A stretch of DNA of 64,000 nucleotides from Bacillus aerolatus (GCF_009183655.1 NZ_WEIO01000002.1:434001-498000); one strand, 5' to 3'; shown: positions 18,499 to 28,745, numbered from the stretch's first letter. The notes: generated from the letters alone by a model not told the origin. Numbers and translations: made by a program.

Positions 18499-18910
18499 AC
18501 ACTTCAACTCCCTATTCGAGGTATATCTCCATTATAAATATTTAAATATAGATATAAATGGGTAAAAAGTAATGTATATTTTTACAGATTAAAGAAATTA
18601 TTCGGGGCTCATCATTAATTTTATCCCAATACAATGATGAAAGTCTTTTATAAACATGCATCAAAGCAACGTTTATTAAAATGATATTATAGCTGCGGCA
18701 TTAATGAGATAATGCGAGAAAACCCCTATAATTGAAAGGAGATGAGAAGCTAGATCGCTTTCGCGAAACCATTCAAGCTGAGCGAATCAATGAAGAAACT
18801 GCCCCAAAAGCTTTGACATGAAAGTTTTTGAAACAGTTTTTTTTCAATTGACTGTATAATAAAAAGATGATTTTCAGTTTGAACATTATAAAAACTAACA
18901 CGGAGGTTGA
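18499..18910. other. Intergenic region with divergent promoters and one possible tiny ORF
   Basis: About 410 bases between the divergent FtsH-like and fetA-like genes. A TATAAT lies at 18855-18860 before fetA without a good -35. A possible 29-codon ORF at 18732-18821 is the only coding-like signal. Confidence 0.5.
18732..18821 (+). CDS. Possible 29-aa small protein
   Basis: The frame from TTG 18732 to TGA encodes a hydrophilic peptide containing DRFRETIQAERINEETAPKA, which looks protein-like rather than random. No ribosome site precedes the TTG; an AAAGGAG motif lies just inside the frame instead, so the start is uncertain. It could be a gene remnant. Weak support only. Confidence 0.25.
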   Translation: MKGDEKLDRFRETIQAERINEETAPKALT

Positions 18911-19675
18911 ATGAGCATCGAAAAGTTAAAAACAGACATAGCGATCCAATTTAAACAAGCGGGAAAGTGTTATGTTAACGGGTCAGAAAAGCAGATGGTT
19001 TTGCAGAATATTACGGGAGATGTGCCAGCTGGGGCAGTTGTTACGCTTGTAGGGCCTTCCGGATCAGGGAAAAGTACGTTACTATCACTTTGCAATCTGT
19101 TATTAACCCCTGATGAAGGAGAAGTGCGGATAGAAGGTAAAGAAGTGCGAGAATGGGATGTGAACAAGCTGCGCCAACATGCGGCACTCGCTTTCCAAAC
19201 GGCTCCTATGATTCCTGGAACAGTGCACGACAATTTAATGCTTGCTGCTCGTCTTCACGATATTTCGTTACAATCACCGGAAGAATTGATTCAATACGTC
19301 GGGCTTTCTAAGAATATACTGCCGCGCAGCGCTGAAGAGCTTTCGGGCGGACAGAAGCAGAGAGTCGCTCTTGCAAGAACGCTCGTTAACCAATCATCAA
19401 TATTAATGCTGGATGAAATGACCTCTGCATTAGATCCATCTGCAGCAAAGGAAATAGAAGAGCTGATCATAAAAATACATAAAGATGAACAGAAAACGAT
19501 TTTATGGGTAACGCATGATTTAGAACAAGCAAGGAGAGTAGGCGATTATACGTGGCTGCTCGCGAACGGACGGCTGATTGAAAAAGCAGAGACGCATTCA
19601 TTTTTTCATTATCCTGAGAAAGAGCTGACTCGCCGGTTTTTACAGGGTGAGCTGGCGGGAGGGAAAGACCTGTGA
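18911..19675 (+). CDS. ABC transporter ATPase, FetA-type (254 aa)
   Basis: The ATP-binding subunit of a two-gene ABC system: Walker A GPSGSGKST (about residue 48), signature LSGGQKQRVALARTL (about 143), Walker B SILMLDEMTSALDP (about 165) and the H-loop VTHDLE. The next gene overlaps by four bases and encodes the UPF0014 (YbbM/FetB) permease, so this is the FetA/YbbL partner. In E. coli FetAB is linked to iron export and peroxide resistance. Whether the same applies here is inferred from the family. The start ATG follows GGAGGTTGA. Confidence 0.87.
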   Translation: MSIEKLKTDIAIQFKQAGKCYVNGSEKQMVLQNITGDVPAGAVVTLVGPSGSGKSTLLSLCNLLLTPDEGEVRIEGKEVREWDVNKLRQHAALAFQTAPMIPGTVHDNLMLAARLHDISLQSPEELIQYVGLSKNILPRSAEELSGGQKQRVALARTLVNQSSILMLDEMTSALDPSAAKEIEELIIKIHKDEQKTILWVTHDLEQARRVGDYTWLLANGRLIEKAETHSFFHYPEKELTRRFLQGELAGGKDL

Positions 19676-20427
19676 GCTTGTTTACTTTATCTTTAGCGCT
19701 CGTATTCGTTGGTTTAGCGATTCTTTTATCAAGCGGATTAAAACTTGGGCTCGAAAAAGACATGGTCATTGCAGTTGTCCGTTCGGCTGTTCAGCTGCTG
19801 GTAATTGGTTACGTTCTCACATTTGTATTTTCTTCAAACAGCCCTTTTTTTACGATTGTAATGGTCGTTCTAATGATCGCTGTAGCTGCCCAAAACATTG
19901 TTAAACGGAAATATGGCTTTCCAAAATTGGGCTGGCGTGTCGTTGTAACCCTTTTTGCTATTGAAGCTGTTTCGATGCTATTTTTAATTGGATTAAATAT
20001 TATTCCACCTGCTCCAAGGTATATAATTCCATTCAGCGGAATGATTATTGGCAGTTCAATGATCATAGCAAGTCTGTTGTTGAACAGACTAAATGCTGAA
20101 ATCATTTCAAGAAAGGCTGAAATAAATGTTGTACTCTCGCTTGGCGGCACTCCCAAACAGGCTGTACATATGATTTTAAAAGACGCGGTCCGTGCCAGTA
20201 TGATCCCGAGCATCGACAGCGCAAAAACGATTGGCCTCGTTCAGCTGCCTGGGATGATGACCGGGCAAATTATTGCAGGAGCGGACCCTGTACAAGCAGT
20301 GCGCTTTCAATTGATCATTGTTTTTTCTTCTTTAGCAACAGCTGCTTTAACGAGCATTATTTTAGGCAGCCTTATTTATCCGGCTTTATTTAATAAACAT
20401 CAACAGCTTTCCTTTAAGGAATATTGA
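19672..20427 (+). CDS. ABC transporter permease, FetB/UPF0014 family (251 aa)
   Basis: A membrane protein with about seven hydrophobic helices and the UPF0014 family stretch GMIIGSSMIIASLLLNRL followed by EINVVLSLGGTPKQA and SIDSAKTIGLVQLPGMMTGQ. It is the partner of the upstream ATPase, with GTG start and TGA stop overlapping by four bases (GTGA). By homology it exports iron or another metal. The specificity is not evident from sequence. Confidence 0.88.
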   Translation: MSLFTLSLALVFVGLAILLSSGLKLGLEKDMVIAVVRSAVQLLVIGYVLTFVFSSNSPFFTIVMVVLMIAVAAQNIVKRKYGFPKLGWRVVVTLFAIEAVSMLFLIGLNIIPPAPRYIIPFSGMIIGSSMIIASLLLNRLNAEIISRKAEINVVLSLGGTPKQAVHMILKDAVRASMIPSIDSAKTIGLVQLPGMMTGQIIAGADPVQAVRFQLIIVFSSLATAALTSIILGSLIYPALFNKHQQLSFKEY

Positions 20428-20605
20428 ACCCTCCCGCCACTTAACACTCTTTCGAGCTGTTTGAAGTGAAGGAAAATAAGCAGTCGTATGACGATTTCCT
20501 AAAACACATTTGAAAAGAGTTAGCGAATACAAAGAGAAAAAAGGATTTGGCGCCCGTACACAAACTATTTTTCATTTACTGCAAGTAGCACTCGATTGTC
20601 CGAAG

Positions 20606-20680
20606 GCGATTCATTCCCCACTTAATACTGGGCTGCGCCCTTCGCGTATTTGAAGATGGGGGTATTCTCGCCCGAAAATC
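20606..20680. mobile_element. Possible IS200/IS605-type terminal hairpin remnant
   Basis: The segment beginning GATTCATTCCCCA and ending TGGGGGTATTCTCGCCCG, with CTGCGCCCTTCGCG in between, resembles the subterminal hairpins at ends of IS200/IS605-family elements in bacilli. No tnpA or tnpB gene remains. The 400-base gap around it (20428-20830) has short coding-like remnants, for example GFGARTQTIFHLLQVALDC at about 20545-20602, but no intact gene. Confidence 0.35.
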
Positions 20681-20709
20681 TGATAAATTATTTTTTGAGT
20701 GCAATTATA

Positions 20710-20728
20710 ACTATGTGCAAAATTCAAA
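20710..20728. repeat. 19-bp repeat, copy 1
   Basis: ACTATGTGCAAAATTCAAA occurs here and identically at 42232-42250. Both copies lie in AT-rich intergenic DNA, about 100-260 bases upstream of a gene (tlp here, mscL there). Confidence 0.6.
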
Positions 20729-20830
20729 TAATTATATTGTGAAATAATCTGTCCATAAATTACCTCGTTAAAGACTCTGCTAACAGGAAAAGCTATTGTT
20801 TGTATGATCATTAAAAAGGAGGACAATTGT

Positions 20831-21067
20831 ATGAACAACAAACCAAATCCAGATGACAGATCAAATAATGTAGAAAGACTCCAGGATATGGTAGAAAATA
20901 CGATTGGAAATATGGAGAGAGCGGAAGAAACGATGATGAACGCCGGACCGGAAGAACGACAAGCAATTGAAGAGAAAAACGCACGCCGCAGGGAGAGCAT
21001 TGCCGGCATGCGGGAAGAAATAAAAGATGAGGCAAGTGCTCGGGAAAACGGACAAATAAACGGCTGA
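20831..21067 (+). CDS. tlp: Small acid-soluble spore protein Tlp (78 aa)
   Basis: The N-terminal motif [19 protein letters not shown] and C-terminal half with [16 protein letters not shown] are characteristic of Tlp, a thioredoxin-like-named minor spore protein made in the forespore. The length of 78 residues fits the family (about 80). ATG 20831 has AAAGGAGG at good spacing; the nine upstream in-frame codons include the ribosome site and are not translated. Presence of this gene indicates an endospore former. In B. subtilis expression depends on sigma-G. I could not identify a convincing sigma-G promoter here. Confidence 0.9.
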   Translation: MNNKPNPDDRSNNVERLQDMVENTIGNMERAEETMMNAGPEERQAIEEKNARRRESIAGMREEIKDEASARENGQING

Positions 21068-21069
21068 TC

Positions 21070-21097
21070 GAAAGGACGCAGTTTTGCGTCCTTTCTT
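21070..21097 (+). terminator. Intrinsic terminator of tlp
   Basis: GAAAGGACGCA pairs with TGCGTCCTTTC and is followed by a T-rich stretch. Confidence 0.85.
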
Positions 21098-21180
21098 TCT
21101 TTATTTATATGTTTTTTCTTCTTTTAAAAGGGAAATAGGTGATGTCAAAAAGGGCCAGCAAAATAAATGGGAGGAAAAAT

Positions 21181-22107
21181 ATGAACAGCGAAGCATTGGA
21201 TGTGGTTATTATAGGCGGCGGCCCGGGCGGATTAAGCGCGGCTCTTGTATTAGGAAGATCGCTGAGAAAGGTGATGGTGATTGACGAAGGAAAACCAAGA
21301 AACCGAGTGACCGCCAAGGCACATGGATTCCTGACAAGAGATGGTATGAAGCCATCTGAAATAAGGGAGATTGCGCACGAACAGATGAAGCATTACCGTA
21401 ATGTGCAAATTTCGAAAGATGTCGTCGAAATTGTTGAGAAAAGAGACGGACTCTTTGTCATTAAGACGAGAAATGAAAAAACGATCTTAAGCAAAAAAAT
21501 GATCGTTGCTACCGGAATGAAAGATCATTTACCGGGAATTCCCGGAATGAAAGAAGTGTACGGAAAAACATTGTTTCATTGTCCTTACTGTGATGGGTGG
21601 GAGCGGAAGAACGAAACACTCGCTGTATTTGGCAATGGAAAAGCGTTAATGCCTTTTATTAAAACCATTTACAACTGGAGTAAGGATTTAATCGTTTTCA
21701 CAAATGGGAAAGCAGACATAAGTGAAGAAGAAAAACAGCAGCTGATGCAGCGTAACATTGGATTAATCGAATCTCCTGTTACAGCAATTGAATCTACAAA
21801 CGGCAAACTGGAAAAAGTGGTCCTGCAAAGTGGGGACGTTGTCAGCAGAAAAGGCGGATTCATGGTAACGACTGGAGAAAGGCAAGCCTCTGCAATACCC
21901 GCCCTGCTGGGTGTCTCATTAAATGAAAAAGGAGAATATGAAACAGATGAACACGGCCAAACAAATATTGAAGGCCTTTTCGTTATCGGAGATGCCAAAA
22001 ATACATTTACGAGCCTGGTTGGTGCCGCCAGCCAAGGTTATGAAGCAGGTGTCAAAATAAACAATGAATTTGTAGAAGAAAAATGGGTTGACAGCGATTC
22101 TCCTTAA
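21181..22107 (+). CDS. Thioredoxin-reductase-like FAD/NAD(P) oxidoreductase (308 aa)
   Basis: A two-dinucleotide-binding-domain flavoenzyme. The FAD Rossmann motif is VVIIGGGPGGLSAALVLGR (residues 7-25), the redox-active pair is in FHCPYCDGWE (about residue 139) inserted in the NAD(P)H domain as in TrxB, and the C-terminal FAD contact is EGLFVIGDAKN. Length and CxxC placement fit a low-molecular-weight thioredoxin reductase homolog, but the sequence is not that of housekeeping TrxB, and the NADP-binding motif is degenerate (FGNGKALMPF). The frame opens 14 codons earlier; ATG 21181 has GGGAGGAAAAAT before it. The physiological disulfide substrate is unknown. Confidence 0.82.
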   Translation: MNSEALDVVIIGGGPGGLSAALVLGRSLRKVMVIDEGKPRNRVTAKAHGFLTRDGMKPSEIREIAHEQMKHYRNVQISKDVVEIVEKRDGLFVIKTRNEKTILSKKMIVATGMKDHLPGIPGMKEVYGKTLFHCPYCDGWERKNETLAVFGNGKALMPFIKTIYNWSKDLIVFTNGKADISEEEKQQLMQRNIGLIESPVTAIESTNGKLEKVVLQSGDVVSRKGGFMVTTGERQASAIPALLGVSLNEKGEYETDEHGQTNIEGLFVIGDAKNTFTSLVGAASQGYEAGVKINNEFVEEKWVDSDSP

Positions 22108-22216
22108 TACGTTATCCTATACTTTTAGTGCATTTTATGTACAATCTTCCCCCTCTTTCCGCCGAACGATGATATAATTTAGATAGTCATAAACACAAAA
22201 GTAAGGAGAACGGCCG

Positions 22217-24370
22217 ATGAAAATTATAATTGCCGAAAAACCAGATCAAGGCCGGACACTGGCCTCACCGTTTAAATCAATCAAGCGGGACGGCTTTTTA
22301 GAAATCGCGCCAAATCGCTTTTTTCCAAAGGGAGCTTATATGACGTGGGCCGTTGGGCATTTAACTCAGCTCGTCCCTCCTGAAACATATGAATCTGCTT
22401 GGAAAAAATGGTCAATAGACGCTTTGCCGATGATTCCAGAGAAATTCCAATATGAAGTGGCCAAGTCAAAATACAAACAATTTAATGTAGTAAAAAAACT
22501 TTTGCGGGATTCGAAGGTAACAGAGATTATCCATGCAGGAGACGCCGGCCGTGAAGGAGAACTGATCATTCGCAACATCATCAGCTTGAGCGGCGTAAAC
22601 AAGCCGCTTAAACGGTTATGGATTTCTTCTTTAACAAAAAAAGCGATTGAACAAGGCTTTGAAAAGCTGCTGGATGGGAATGAAACGAGAAATTTGTATT
22701 ATGAAGCTTATACAAGAGCTTGTGCAGACTGGCTTGTCGGTATGAATGCATCACGAGTATACAGCATCCTGCTGAAAAATCATGGGATGAATGATGTTTT
22801 TTCAGCGGGGCGCGTACAGACACCGACGCTCGCGTTGATTGTGAAGCGTGAACTTGAAATTGAACATTTCAAGCCAGAGCCATTTTGGGAAGTCATTGCC
22901 CAATTTAACATAGATGGCAAAAAGTATGAGGGGAAATGGGAAAAAAACGGGGAATCGCGGCTGGATAATCAAGAAATGGCCGAAAAGATCGCGGCTTTTT
23001 GTCATGGTAAAAAAGCTGTAGTCCGCCAATTGAAGAAAGAACGAAAAGTTTTTCAACCTCCGCTTTTATTTAATTTATCCTCACTTCAAGCCACCGCTAA
23101 CAGCGCCTTTAAATTCTCGCCTAAAAAAACACTCGACCTCGCCCAGTCGCTTTATCAAAAAGGTATCATTTCTTATCCGCGCAGTGATTCCAATTATGTG
23201 AGTGAAGGAGAAGCAGCTACGTTTTCGGAAGTTTTACAAAAGCTGCGGCGGCTGACTGAATATGAACAGCTCGTTCCTGCAGTAGTGCCTTCTATTGTCA
23301 GCAACAAAAGGTTTGTCAACAGCAAAAAAGTGTCAGACCATTATGCCATTATTCCGACTGAACAAGTAAAGGATCCTAATAAGCTGCCTGCTGAAGAAAA
23401 GAAAATTTATGACTTAATTGTCCGTCGGCTCATTGCGGCCCATTATGATTCGGCTGTATTTGATTACACGACGGTTGTCACACTAGTCGATGGTCGGGCC
23501 GAGTTTATCTCTAAAGGAAAGCAGCTGATTGAAGAAGGCTGGAGAAAAGTCATTTTTCAAAATGAAGAAGATAAAGATGTTATTTTGCCTCCTTTAAAAG
23601 AAGAAGAAATGGGAGTGGCAGAAAAGGCACTCGTGAAAGCAGGACAGACTCAGCCGCCGAAACGCTATACAGAAGGACAGTTAATTACATTAATGAAAAC
23701 AGCGGGTAAATATTTAGATAACGAAGAGCTTGAGAAAACATTGAAGCAAACGGAAGGGCTGGGCACGGAAGCAACGCGGGCCGGCATTATTACTATGTTG
23801 AAAGACAGAAAGTATATTGATGTGAAGAAAAATTTAGTGTTTGCGACAGATAAAGGGAAAGTATTGATCGCAGCGATTGGGGATAAAATACTCGCTTCCC
23901 CGGAAATGACGGCCAGGTGGGAACAGCGTCTGACAAAAATAGGCGAAGGCGAAGCATCTCCGTCTGAATTTATGGAGCAGACGAAAAAGATGACTGCTAA
24001 AATTATTCAAGATGCGGTCAGTTTATCGAAGGAATGGTCATTCGCAGGACTAGATACGGAGTCTATTCAACGTTCCGCTTATAAAAAAAGGTCTAATACT
24101 TCATTGGGAAATTGTCAAAAATGCGAAGGGAAAGTTGTGGATAAAGGTTCGTTTTACGGCTGCACAAATTACGCAAAAACAAAATGCAACTTTACCATTT
24201 CCAAGAAGATACTCAGTAAGACAATTACACAAGCTAATGTGAAAAAATTATTAACTTCTGGAAAAACGGACACGATCACGGGCTTTAAAAAAGGAGATAA
24301 AGTATTTAATGCCGCACTGGAACTCGGTCGCCAGGATGGAAAAATCAGCTTTATTTTTGCCAATGATTAA
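22217..24370 (+). CDS. topB: DNA topoisomerase III (717 aa)
   Basis: A type IA topoisomerase that relaxes or decatenates DNA by single-strand passage. The TOPRIM domain starts at residue 1 (MKIIIAEKPDQGRTLA) with DAGREGELI at about residue 110. The active-site tyrosine lies in KGIISYPRSDSNYVSEGE (about residue 320). A C-terminal zinc-type motif (CQKCEGKVVDKGSFYGC) follows at about 635-660. The length matches Bacillus TopB. An extended -10 element (TGATATAAT at 22170-22178) lies about 40 bases upstream, and TAAGGAG precedes the ATG. Confidence 0.95.
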   Translation: MKIIIAEKPDQGRTLASPFKSIKRDGFLEIAPNRFFPKGAYMTWAVGHLTQLVPPETYESAWKKWSIDALPMIPEKFQYEVAKSKYKQFNVVKKLLRDSKVTEIIHAGDAGREGELIIRNIISLSGVNKPLKRLWISSLTKKAIEQGFEKLLDGNETRNLYYEAYTRACADWLVGMNASRVYSILLKNHGMNDVFSAGRVQTPTLALIVKRELEIEHFKPEPFWEVIAQFNIDGKKYEGKWEKNGESRLDNQEMAEKIAAFCHGKKAVVRQLKKERKVFQPPLLFNLSSLQATANSAFKFSPKKTLDLAQSLYQKGIISYPRSDSNYVSEGEAATFSEVLQKLRRLTEYEQLVPAVVPSIVSNKRFVNSKKVSDHYAIIPTEQVKDPNKLPAEEKKIYDLIVRRLIAAHYDSAVFDYTTVVTLVDGRAEFISKGKQLIEEGWRKVIFQNEEDKDVILPPLKEEEMGVAEKALVKAGQTQPPKRYTEGQLITLMKTAGKYLDNEELEKTLKQTEGLGTEATRAGIITMLKDRKYIDVKKNLVFATDKGKVLIAAIGDKILASPEMTARWEQRLTKIGEGEASPSEFMEQTKKMTAKIIQDAVSLSKEWSFAGLDTESIQRSAYKKRSNTSLGNCQKCEGKVVDKGSFYGCTNYAKTKCNFTISKKILSKTITQANVKKLLTSGKTDTITGFKKGDKVFNAALELGRQDGKISFIFAND

Positions 24371-24374
24371 ATGG

Positions 24375-24411
24375 GAAAAGACGATGCTCAAGGCGCCGTC
24401 TTTTCTTTTTA
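24375..24411 (+). terminator. Intrinsic terminator of topB
   Basis: GAAAAGACG pairs with CGTCTTTTC, with a T-rich tail. Confidence 0.75.
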
Positions 24412-24439
24412 TGTTTCCATCCACGATATTATTTTATTT

Positions 24440-24736
24440 TCATTGTTGTTCTTTCTCGTTATAGTACTTCACACCGAACTGGGCACCTTCATCAACCATC
24501 TTATTATCGGCGACATCCTCAGGGTGCGGATGTCCAGCTTTTAAAATAGGGAATTCATCTTTCGAAGGTTGGACATCCATATTCATTTTCTTTTTAGCCG
24601 TATTCATCATGCTGTCGAATTTCGCACGGTTTTCGTCTTTTGAAAGCCACCAGGCTGCTGCTCCTGCTCCAAGGAGCATATAACCTAATCCACCGCCTTT
24701 GCCAATTTGATTTCTTTCCATATTCCTTCCAAACAT
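24440..24736 (-). CDS. Hypothetical small membrane protein (98 aa)
   Basis: I do not recognise it with certainty. After a short basic N-terminus there is one glycine/alanine-rich hydrophobic helix (LGYMLLGAGAAAWWLS, about residues 17-32), followed by a YtxH-like helical stretch ENRAKFDSMMNTAKKKM and a hydrophilic tail ending in KYYNEKEQQ. A strong AAGGAGGAATT ribosome site lies upstream on the minus strand. It faces topB convergently. The function is unknown. Confidence 0.7.
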   Translation of the reverse strand: MFGRNMERNQIGKGGGLGYMLLGAGAAAWWLSKDENRAKFDSMMNTAKKKMNMDVQPSKDEFPILKAGHPHPEDVADNKMVDEGAQFGVKYYNEKEQQ

Positions 24737-24908
24737 AATAGAATTCCTCCTTAAAAAACTTCAAGCTTTTATTATATTTTATACAAATGAATATTGCTCC
24801 TTGCATTATAATTACCCGGATGTGGACAAATTAAAACACGTAGCTTGTTTCTTTCCTCTTCATGAGGGTATTTGAATAGTGCAAACATAAGTAATAGGGG
24901 GAGTGAAC

Positions 24909-25850
24909 ATGGAGCATACTTTTAATGGCGGCAAATGGTCCTGGCATGAACTCAGCCAGTCGCAAGTCGATCAAGCTATAAAGTTCGCCGAACAATATAA
25001 TTCATATAATAAATGGGCTGAAGAAACGAAAAAAAATATGACGAACAATCTGCAAGTGGATACGAGTGAAGAAGGAAAAGAAGCTTTGTGGGGATCGCTT
25101 GTTTATTATCAGAATGTGGAAGAAAAAGAAGGGAAACAAGTGTTTCACTTCTATCTAACGAAAAAATGTTTAATTACTGATAATCTGGATGTGTCAATGC
25201 TTGATGGAGTGGACGAGGATATTATCAGAAAGAAAATGGATCAAGCCGATTGTCCAGTAGAAGGCTTTATGATTATGGTTGGCGATCTTATGAATCATTT
25301 TCTCGGAAAAATTGATGCGTTTGAAGTTCGTCTAAGGGATTTACTTTGGAGGATTAAAGAAAAAAACAATACAGAAATTCTTGATCAAACAGCGAAAAAC
25401 CGTCATGAACTTCTTATATGGCAAAATTTAATTATCCCAGTTTTAGAAATAAAGTACGGGATCGAAGAAACGTTTGGCAATGATGTTTCTAAAGGAATTC
25501 ATTTCAAAAGGGCAGCTAAACGTATTGAGCGTGCATACATGTTAATAAATGAATATGATAAAGAACTGAAGGCGATGGTAGAGTTGGAAAATACAGTTTC
25601 CACACACCGGGGGAATGAAATTATGAAAACCCTGACCGTCCTGACCACACTGTTTACGCCTGTTACAGCATGGGGAGCTGTTTGGGGGATGAACTTTAAA
25701 AATATGCCTGAACTTGACTGGAAATTGGGCTACATCTTCTCATGGGGGATCATCGCTGTCTCTACTTTAATTTTATATATTTATTTATTGAAAAAAGGCT
25801 GGATGGGCGATATATTACGAGGGAAAAGAAAGAACTCATTTTTTAAATAG
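24909..25850 (+). CDS. CorA-family magnesium/divalent cation transporter (313 aa)
   Basis: A long N-terminal cytoplasmic alpha/beta and helical domain is followed by two C-terminal transmembrane helices. The CorA signature GMN lies in AVWGMNFKNMPE (about residue 262) at the end of the first helix, and a short charged C-terminus (RGKRKNSFFK) follows the second. The family forms pentameric Mg2+/Co2+ channels, and the divergent loop after GMN (MPELDW) is common in Bacillus homologs. An in-frame GTG at 24903 exists; ATG 24909 fits the AGGGGGAG site better. No M-box riboswitch was found in the 170-base upstream gap. Confidence 0.87.
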   Translation: MEHTFNGGKWSWHELSQSQVDQAIKFAEQYNSYNKWAEETKKNMTNNLQVDTSEEGKEALWGSLVYYQNVEEKEGKQVFHFYLTKKCLITDNLDVSMLDGVDEDIIRKKMDQADCPVEGFMIMVGDLMNHFLGKIDAFEVRLRDLLWRIKEKNNTEILDQTAKNRHELLIWQNLIIPVLEIKYGIEETFGNDVSKGIHFKRAAKRIERAYMLINEYDKELKAMVELENTVSTHRGNEIMKTLTVLTTLFTPVTAWGAVWGMNFKNMPELDWKLGYIFSWGIIAVSTLILYIYLLKKGWMGDILRGKRKNSFFK

Positions 25851-25863
25851 ATAGTTTCAACTT

Positions 25864-25878
25864 ATAAGTAAACCTTAT
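25864..25878. promoter_or_regulatory. CcpC-type dyad upstream of aconitase
   Basis: ATAA-N7-TTAT (25864-25878) exactly matches the known CcpC dyad consensus at B. subtilis citB. A further TTAT-rich stretch lies near 25908-25920 before a TATTAT/TATGAT -10-like box at about 25922-25930, as expected for citrate-responsive repression. The match is short, so moderate confidence. Confidence 0.6.
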
Positions 25879-26011
25879 CAAACTCGATTCAATTCTCGTT
25901 ATTTACTTATGTAGAGGATTGTATTATGATGAAAAGGTATGAAAAGCGGAGAAATATTTCTTCTGCTTTTCAGCTATGCTTACATACTTAATTAAAAGAG
26001 GGGGAATCGGG

Positions 26012-28735
26012 ATGGCAAAGAATGATGTATTTAATGCCCGTTCAAGTTTTGAGCTCGATGGTAAACGGTACAATTACTATCGTTTAGCAGCTCTGGAAGA
26101 AGCGGGTGTGGCGAAAGTATCCCGCCTGCCATATTCGATCAAAGTTTTATTAGAATCTGTATTGCGCCAGCATGATGGCTATGTTATTAAAAAGGAACAT
26201 GTTGAAAATCTGGCTAAATGGGGAGCCGCTGATTTAAAAGAAGCAGAAGTGCCGTTTAAGCCTTCACGTGTTATTTTGCAAGACTTCACTGGTGTTCCTG
26301 TTGTCGTTGACCTTGCTTCTTTACGTAAAGCAATGGCGGACATGGGCGGCAATCCGGATGTTATCAATCCTGAAATTGGGGTTGACCTTGTCATCGACCA
26401 CTCCGTCCAAGTAGACACATACGGTACACCGGAAGCGCTTGAAAGAAATATGGAACTTGAATTTGAGCGCAATGCTGAGCGTTATGAATTTTTAAGCTGG
26501 GCGCAAAAAGCATTTGATAACTATCGCGCAGTGCCACCGGCAACTGGTATCGTTCACCAAGTAAACCTTGAGTACCTTGCTAATGTTGTGCATGCCGTAG
26601 AAACTGCTAACGGCGAACTGGAAGCTTATCCGGATACGCTTGTCGGAACGGATTCCCATACGACGATGATCAACGGAATCGGTGTTCTCGGCTGGGGCGT
26701 CGGTGGTATTGAAGCGGAAGCAGGTATGCTTGGTCAGCCTTCTTACTTCCCGGTTCCAGAAGTTATCGGTGTAAAATTATTAGGAGAACTTCCAAACGGT
26801 GCGACAGCGACTGACTTAGCGCTGAAAGTAACGCAAGTATTGCGTGCTAAAGGTGTAGTAGGCAAGTTCGTTGAGTTCTTCGGCCCTGGTGTTTCCCAGC
26901 TGCCACTCGCAGACCGTGCGACAATCGCTAATATGGCGCCTGAATACGGAGCAACTTGCGGATTCTTCCCAGTTGATGCAGAGTCATTAGACTACATGCG
27001 TTTAACTGGACGTGAAGAAAGCCATATCCGCGTAGTGGAACAATACTTGAAAGAAAACGATATGTTCTTCACACCTGCAAATGAAGATCCTGTTTATACA
27101 GACGTTGTTGAATTGGACCTTGCTGATATTGAGCCGAACTTATCTGGTCCGAAACGTCCGCAAGATTTAATTCCGCTTTCCAGCATGCAAAACTCATTCC
27201 AGGAAGCGATCAGCGCTCCGGAAGGCAACCAAGGATTCGGATTAACTCCGCAAGAATTGGATAAAGAAACGACAGTTAAATTTGCTGACGGCGAAAAAAC
27301 GGATATGAAAACTGGTGCGGTTGCAATTGCAGCGATTACATCTTGTACAAACACGTCTAACCCATACGTATTGCTTGCTGCAGGCTTAGTAGCGAAAAAA
27401 GCAGTTGAACTTGGATTAGAAGTGCCGAAGTATGTGAAAACATCATTAGCACCTGGATCCAAAGTTGTTACTGGTTACCTTCGTGATGCCGGCTTAATGG
27501 GCTACATGGAGAAGCTGGGCTTCAATCTTGTAGGTTACGGTTGTACAACATGTATTGGTAACTCCGGTCCGTTAAAAGATGAAATTGAAAAAGCGATTGT
27601 TGACGCTGATCTTTTAGTTACGTCCGTTCTTTCAGGTAACCGTAACTTCGAAGGTCGTATCCATCCGCTCGTAAAAGCAAACTATCTCGCTTCACCGCCA
27701 TTAGTAGTTGCTTACGCTTTGGCTGGAACTGTCAATATTGATTTTGCAAAAGATCCAATCGGTAAAGATAAAGATGGCAAAGATGTCTTCTTTAAAGATA
27801 TTTGGCCGGAAACAGACGAAGTAAAAGAAGTAGTACAGCGCGCTGTTACGCCGGAATTGTTCCGCAAAGAGTACGAACGGGTATTTGACAGCAACTCTCG
27901 CTGGAACCAAATTCAAACGAGCAACGAAGCTCTTTACAGCTGGAATGATGATTCCACTTATATTCAAAACCCGCCATTCTTTGAAGGACTGTCAGCAGTA
28001 CCTGAAAAAATTGAAGCTCTTAAAGGCTTGCGCATAATGGGTAAATTCGGTGACTCAGTGACAACTGACCATATTTCTCCGGCAGGGGCGATTGGAAAAG
28101 ACACACCTGCAGGCAAATACTTGCGTTCAAAAGGTGTTGAACCGCGCGACTTTAACTCTTACGGATCACGCCGAGGCAACCATGAAGTCATGATGCGCGG
28201 CACATTCGCTAACATCCGTATTCGTAACCAGGTTGCTCCTGGAACAGAAGGTGGATTCACGACTTATTGGCCAACAGGCGAAATCATGCCGATTTATGAT
28301 GCATGCATGAAGTACCAAGAAGATGGCACAGGCCTTGTTGTACTTGCTGGTAAAGATTACGGAATGGGTTCATCTCGTGACTGGGCAGCCAAAGGAACAA
28401 ATCTTCTAGGAGTGAAAACAGTTATCGCAGAAAGCTATGAGCGTATTCACCGTTCAAACCTTGTGATGATGGGTGTGCTTCCACTTCAATTTAAACTTGG
28501 TGAAAATGCAACAACATTAGGTTTAACTGGTAAAGAAGTAATTGAAGTTGATTTAAACGATAACGTAAAACCGCGTGATGTTGTAACGGTTACAGCTACA
28601 GATGAAGAAGGCAACAAGAAAGAATTCCAAGCTCTTGTCCGCTTTGATTCAGATGTAGAAGTAGATTACTATCGCAACGGAGGCATCCTGCAAATGGTGC
28701 TTCGTGGTAAACTGCAGGATATTAAAGCAAAATAA
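26012..28735 (+). CDS. citB: Aconitate hydratase (907 aa)
   Basis: The TCA-cycle aconitase, interconverting citrate and isocitrate with a [4Fe-4S] cluster. Cluster ligands are visible in [10 protein letters not shown] (about residue 450) and [12 protein letters not shown] (about 515). [20 protein letters not shown] and the C-terminal swivel motif [15 protein letters not shown] confirm the AcnA/CitB type. In Firmicutes the apo form also binds RNA. ATG 26012 is preceded by AGAGGGGGA; the 12 upstream codons to 25976 are not used. Codon bias is strong (highly expressed). A CcpC-like dyad lies upstream and a terminator follows. Confidence 0.97.
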   Translation: MAKNDVFNARSSFELDGKRYNYYRLAALEEAGVAKVSRLPYSIKVLLESVLRQHDGYVIKKEHVENLAKWGAADLKEAEVPFKPSRVILQDFTGVPVVVDLASLRKAMADMGGNPDVINPEIGVDLVIDHSVQVDTYGTPEALERNMELEFERNAERYEFLSWAQKAFDNYRAVPPATGIVHQVNLEYLANVVHAVETANGELEAYPDTLVGTDSHTTMINGIGVLGWGVGGIEAEAGMLGQPSYFPVPEVIGVKLLGELPNGATATDLALKVTQVLRAKGVVGKFVEFFGPGVSQLPLADRATIANMAPEYGATCGFFPVDAESLDYMRLTGREESHIRVVEQYLKENDMFFTPANEDPVYTDVVELDLADIEPNLSGPKRPQDLIPLSSMQNSFQEAISAPEGNQGFGLTPQELDKETTVKFADGEKTDMKTGAVAIAAITSCTNTSNPYVLLAAGLVAKKAVELGLEVPKYVKTSLAPGSKVVTGYLRDAGLMGYMEKLGFNLVGYGCTTCIGNSGPLKDEIEKAIVDADLLVTSVLSGNRNFEGRIHPLVKANYLASPPLVVAYALAGTVNIDFAKDPIGKDKDGKDVFFKDIWPETDEVKEVVQRAVTPELFRKEYERVFDSNSRWNQIQTSNEALYSWNDDSTYIQNPPFFEGLSAVPEKIEALKGLRIMGKFGDSVTTDHISPAGAIGKDTPAGKYLRSKGVEPRDFNSYGSRRGNHEVMMRGTFANIRIRNQVAPGTEGGFTTYWPTGEIMPIYDACMKYQEDGTGLVVLAGKDYGMGSSRDWAAKGTNLLGVKTVIAESYERIHRSNLVMMGVLPLQFKLGENATTLGLTGKEVIEVDLNDNVKPRDVVTVTATDEEGNKKEFQALVRFDSDVEVDYYRNGGILQMVLRGKLQDIKAK

Positions 28736-28745
28736 GTTATTTTTC

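Noticed and set aside
24737-24908. M-box (magnesium) riboswitch before corA
   Set aside because: The gap is about 170 bases and lacks the conserved M-box segments and a terminator hairpin.
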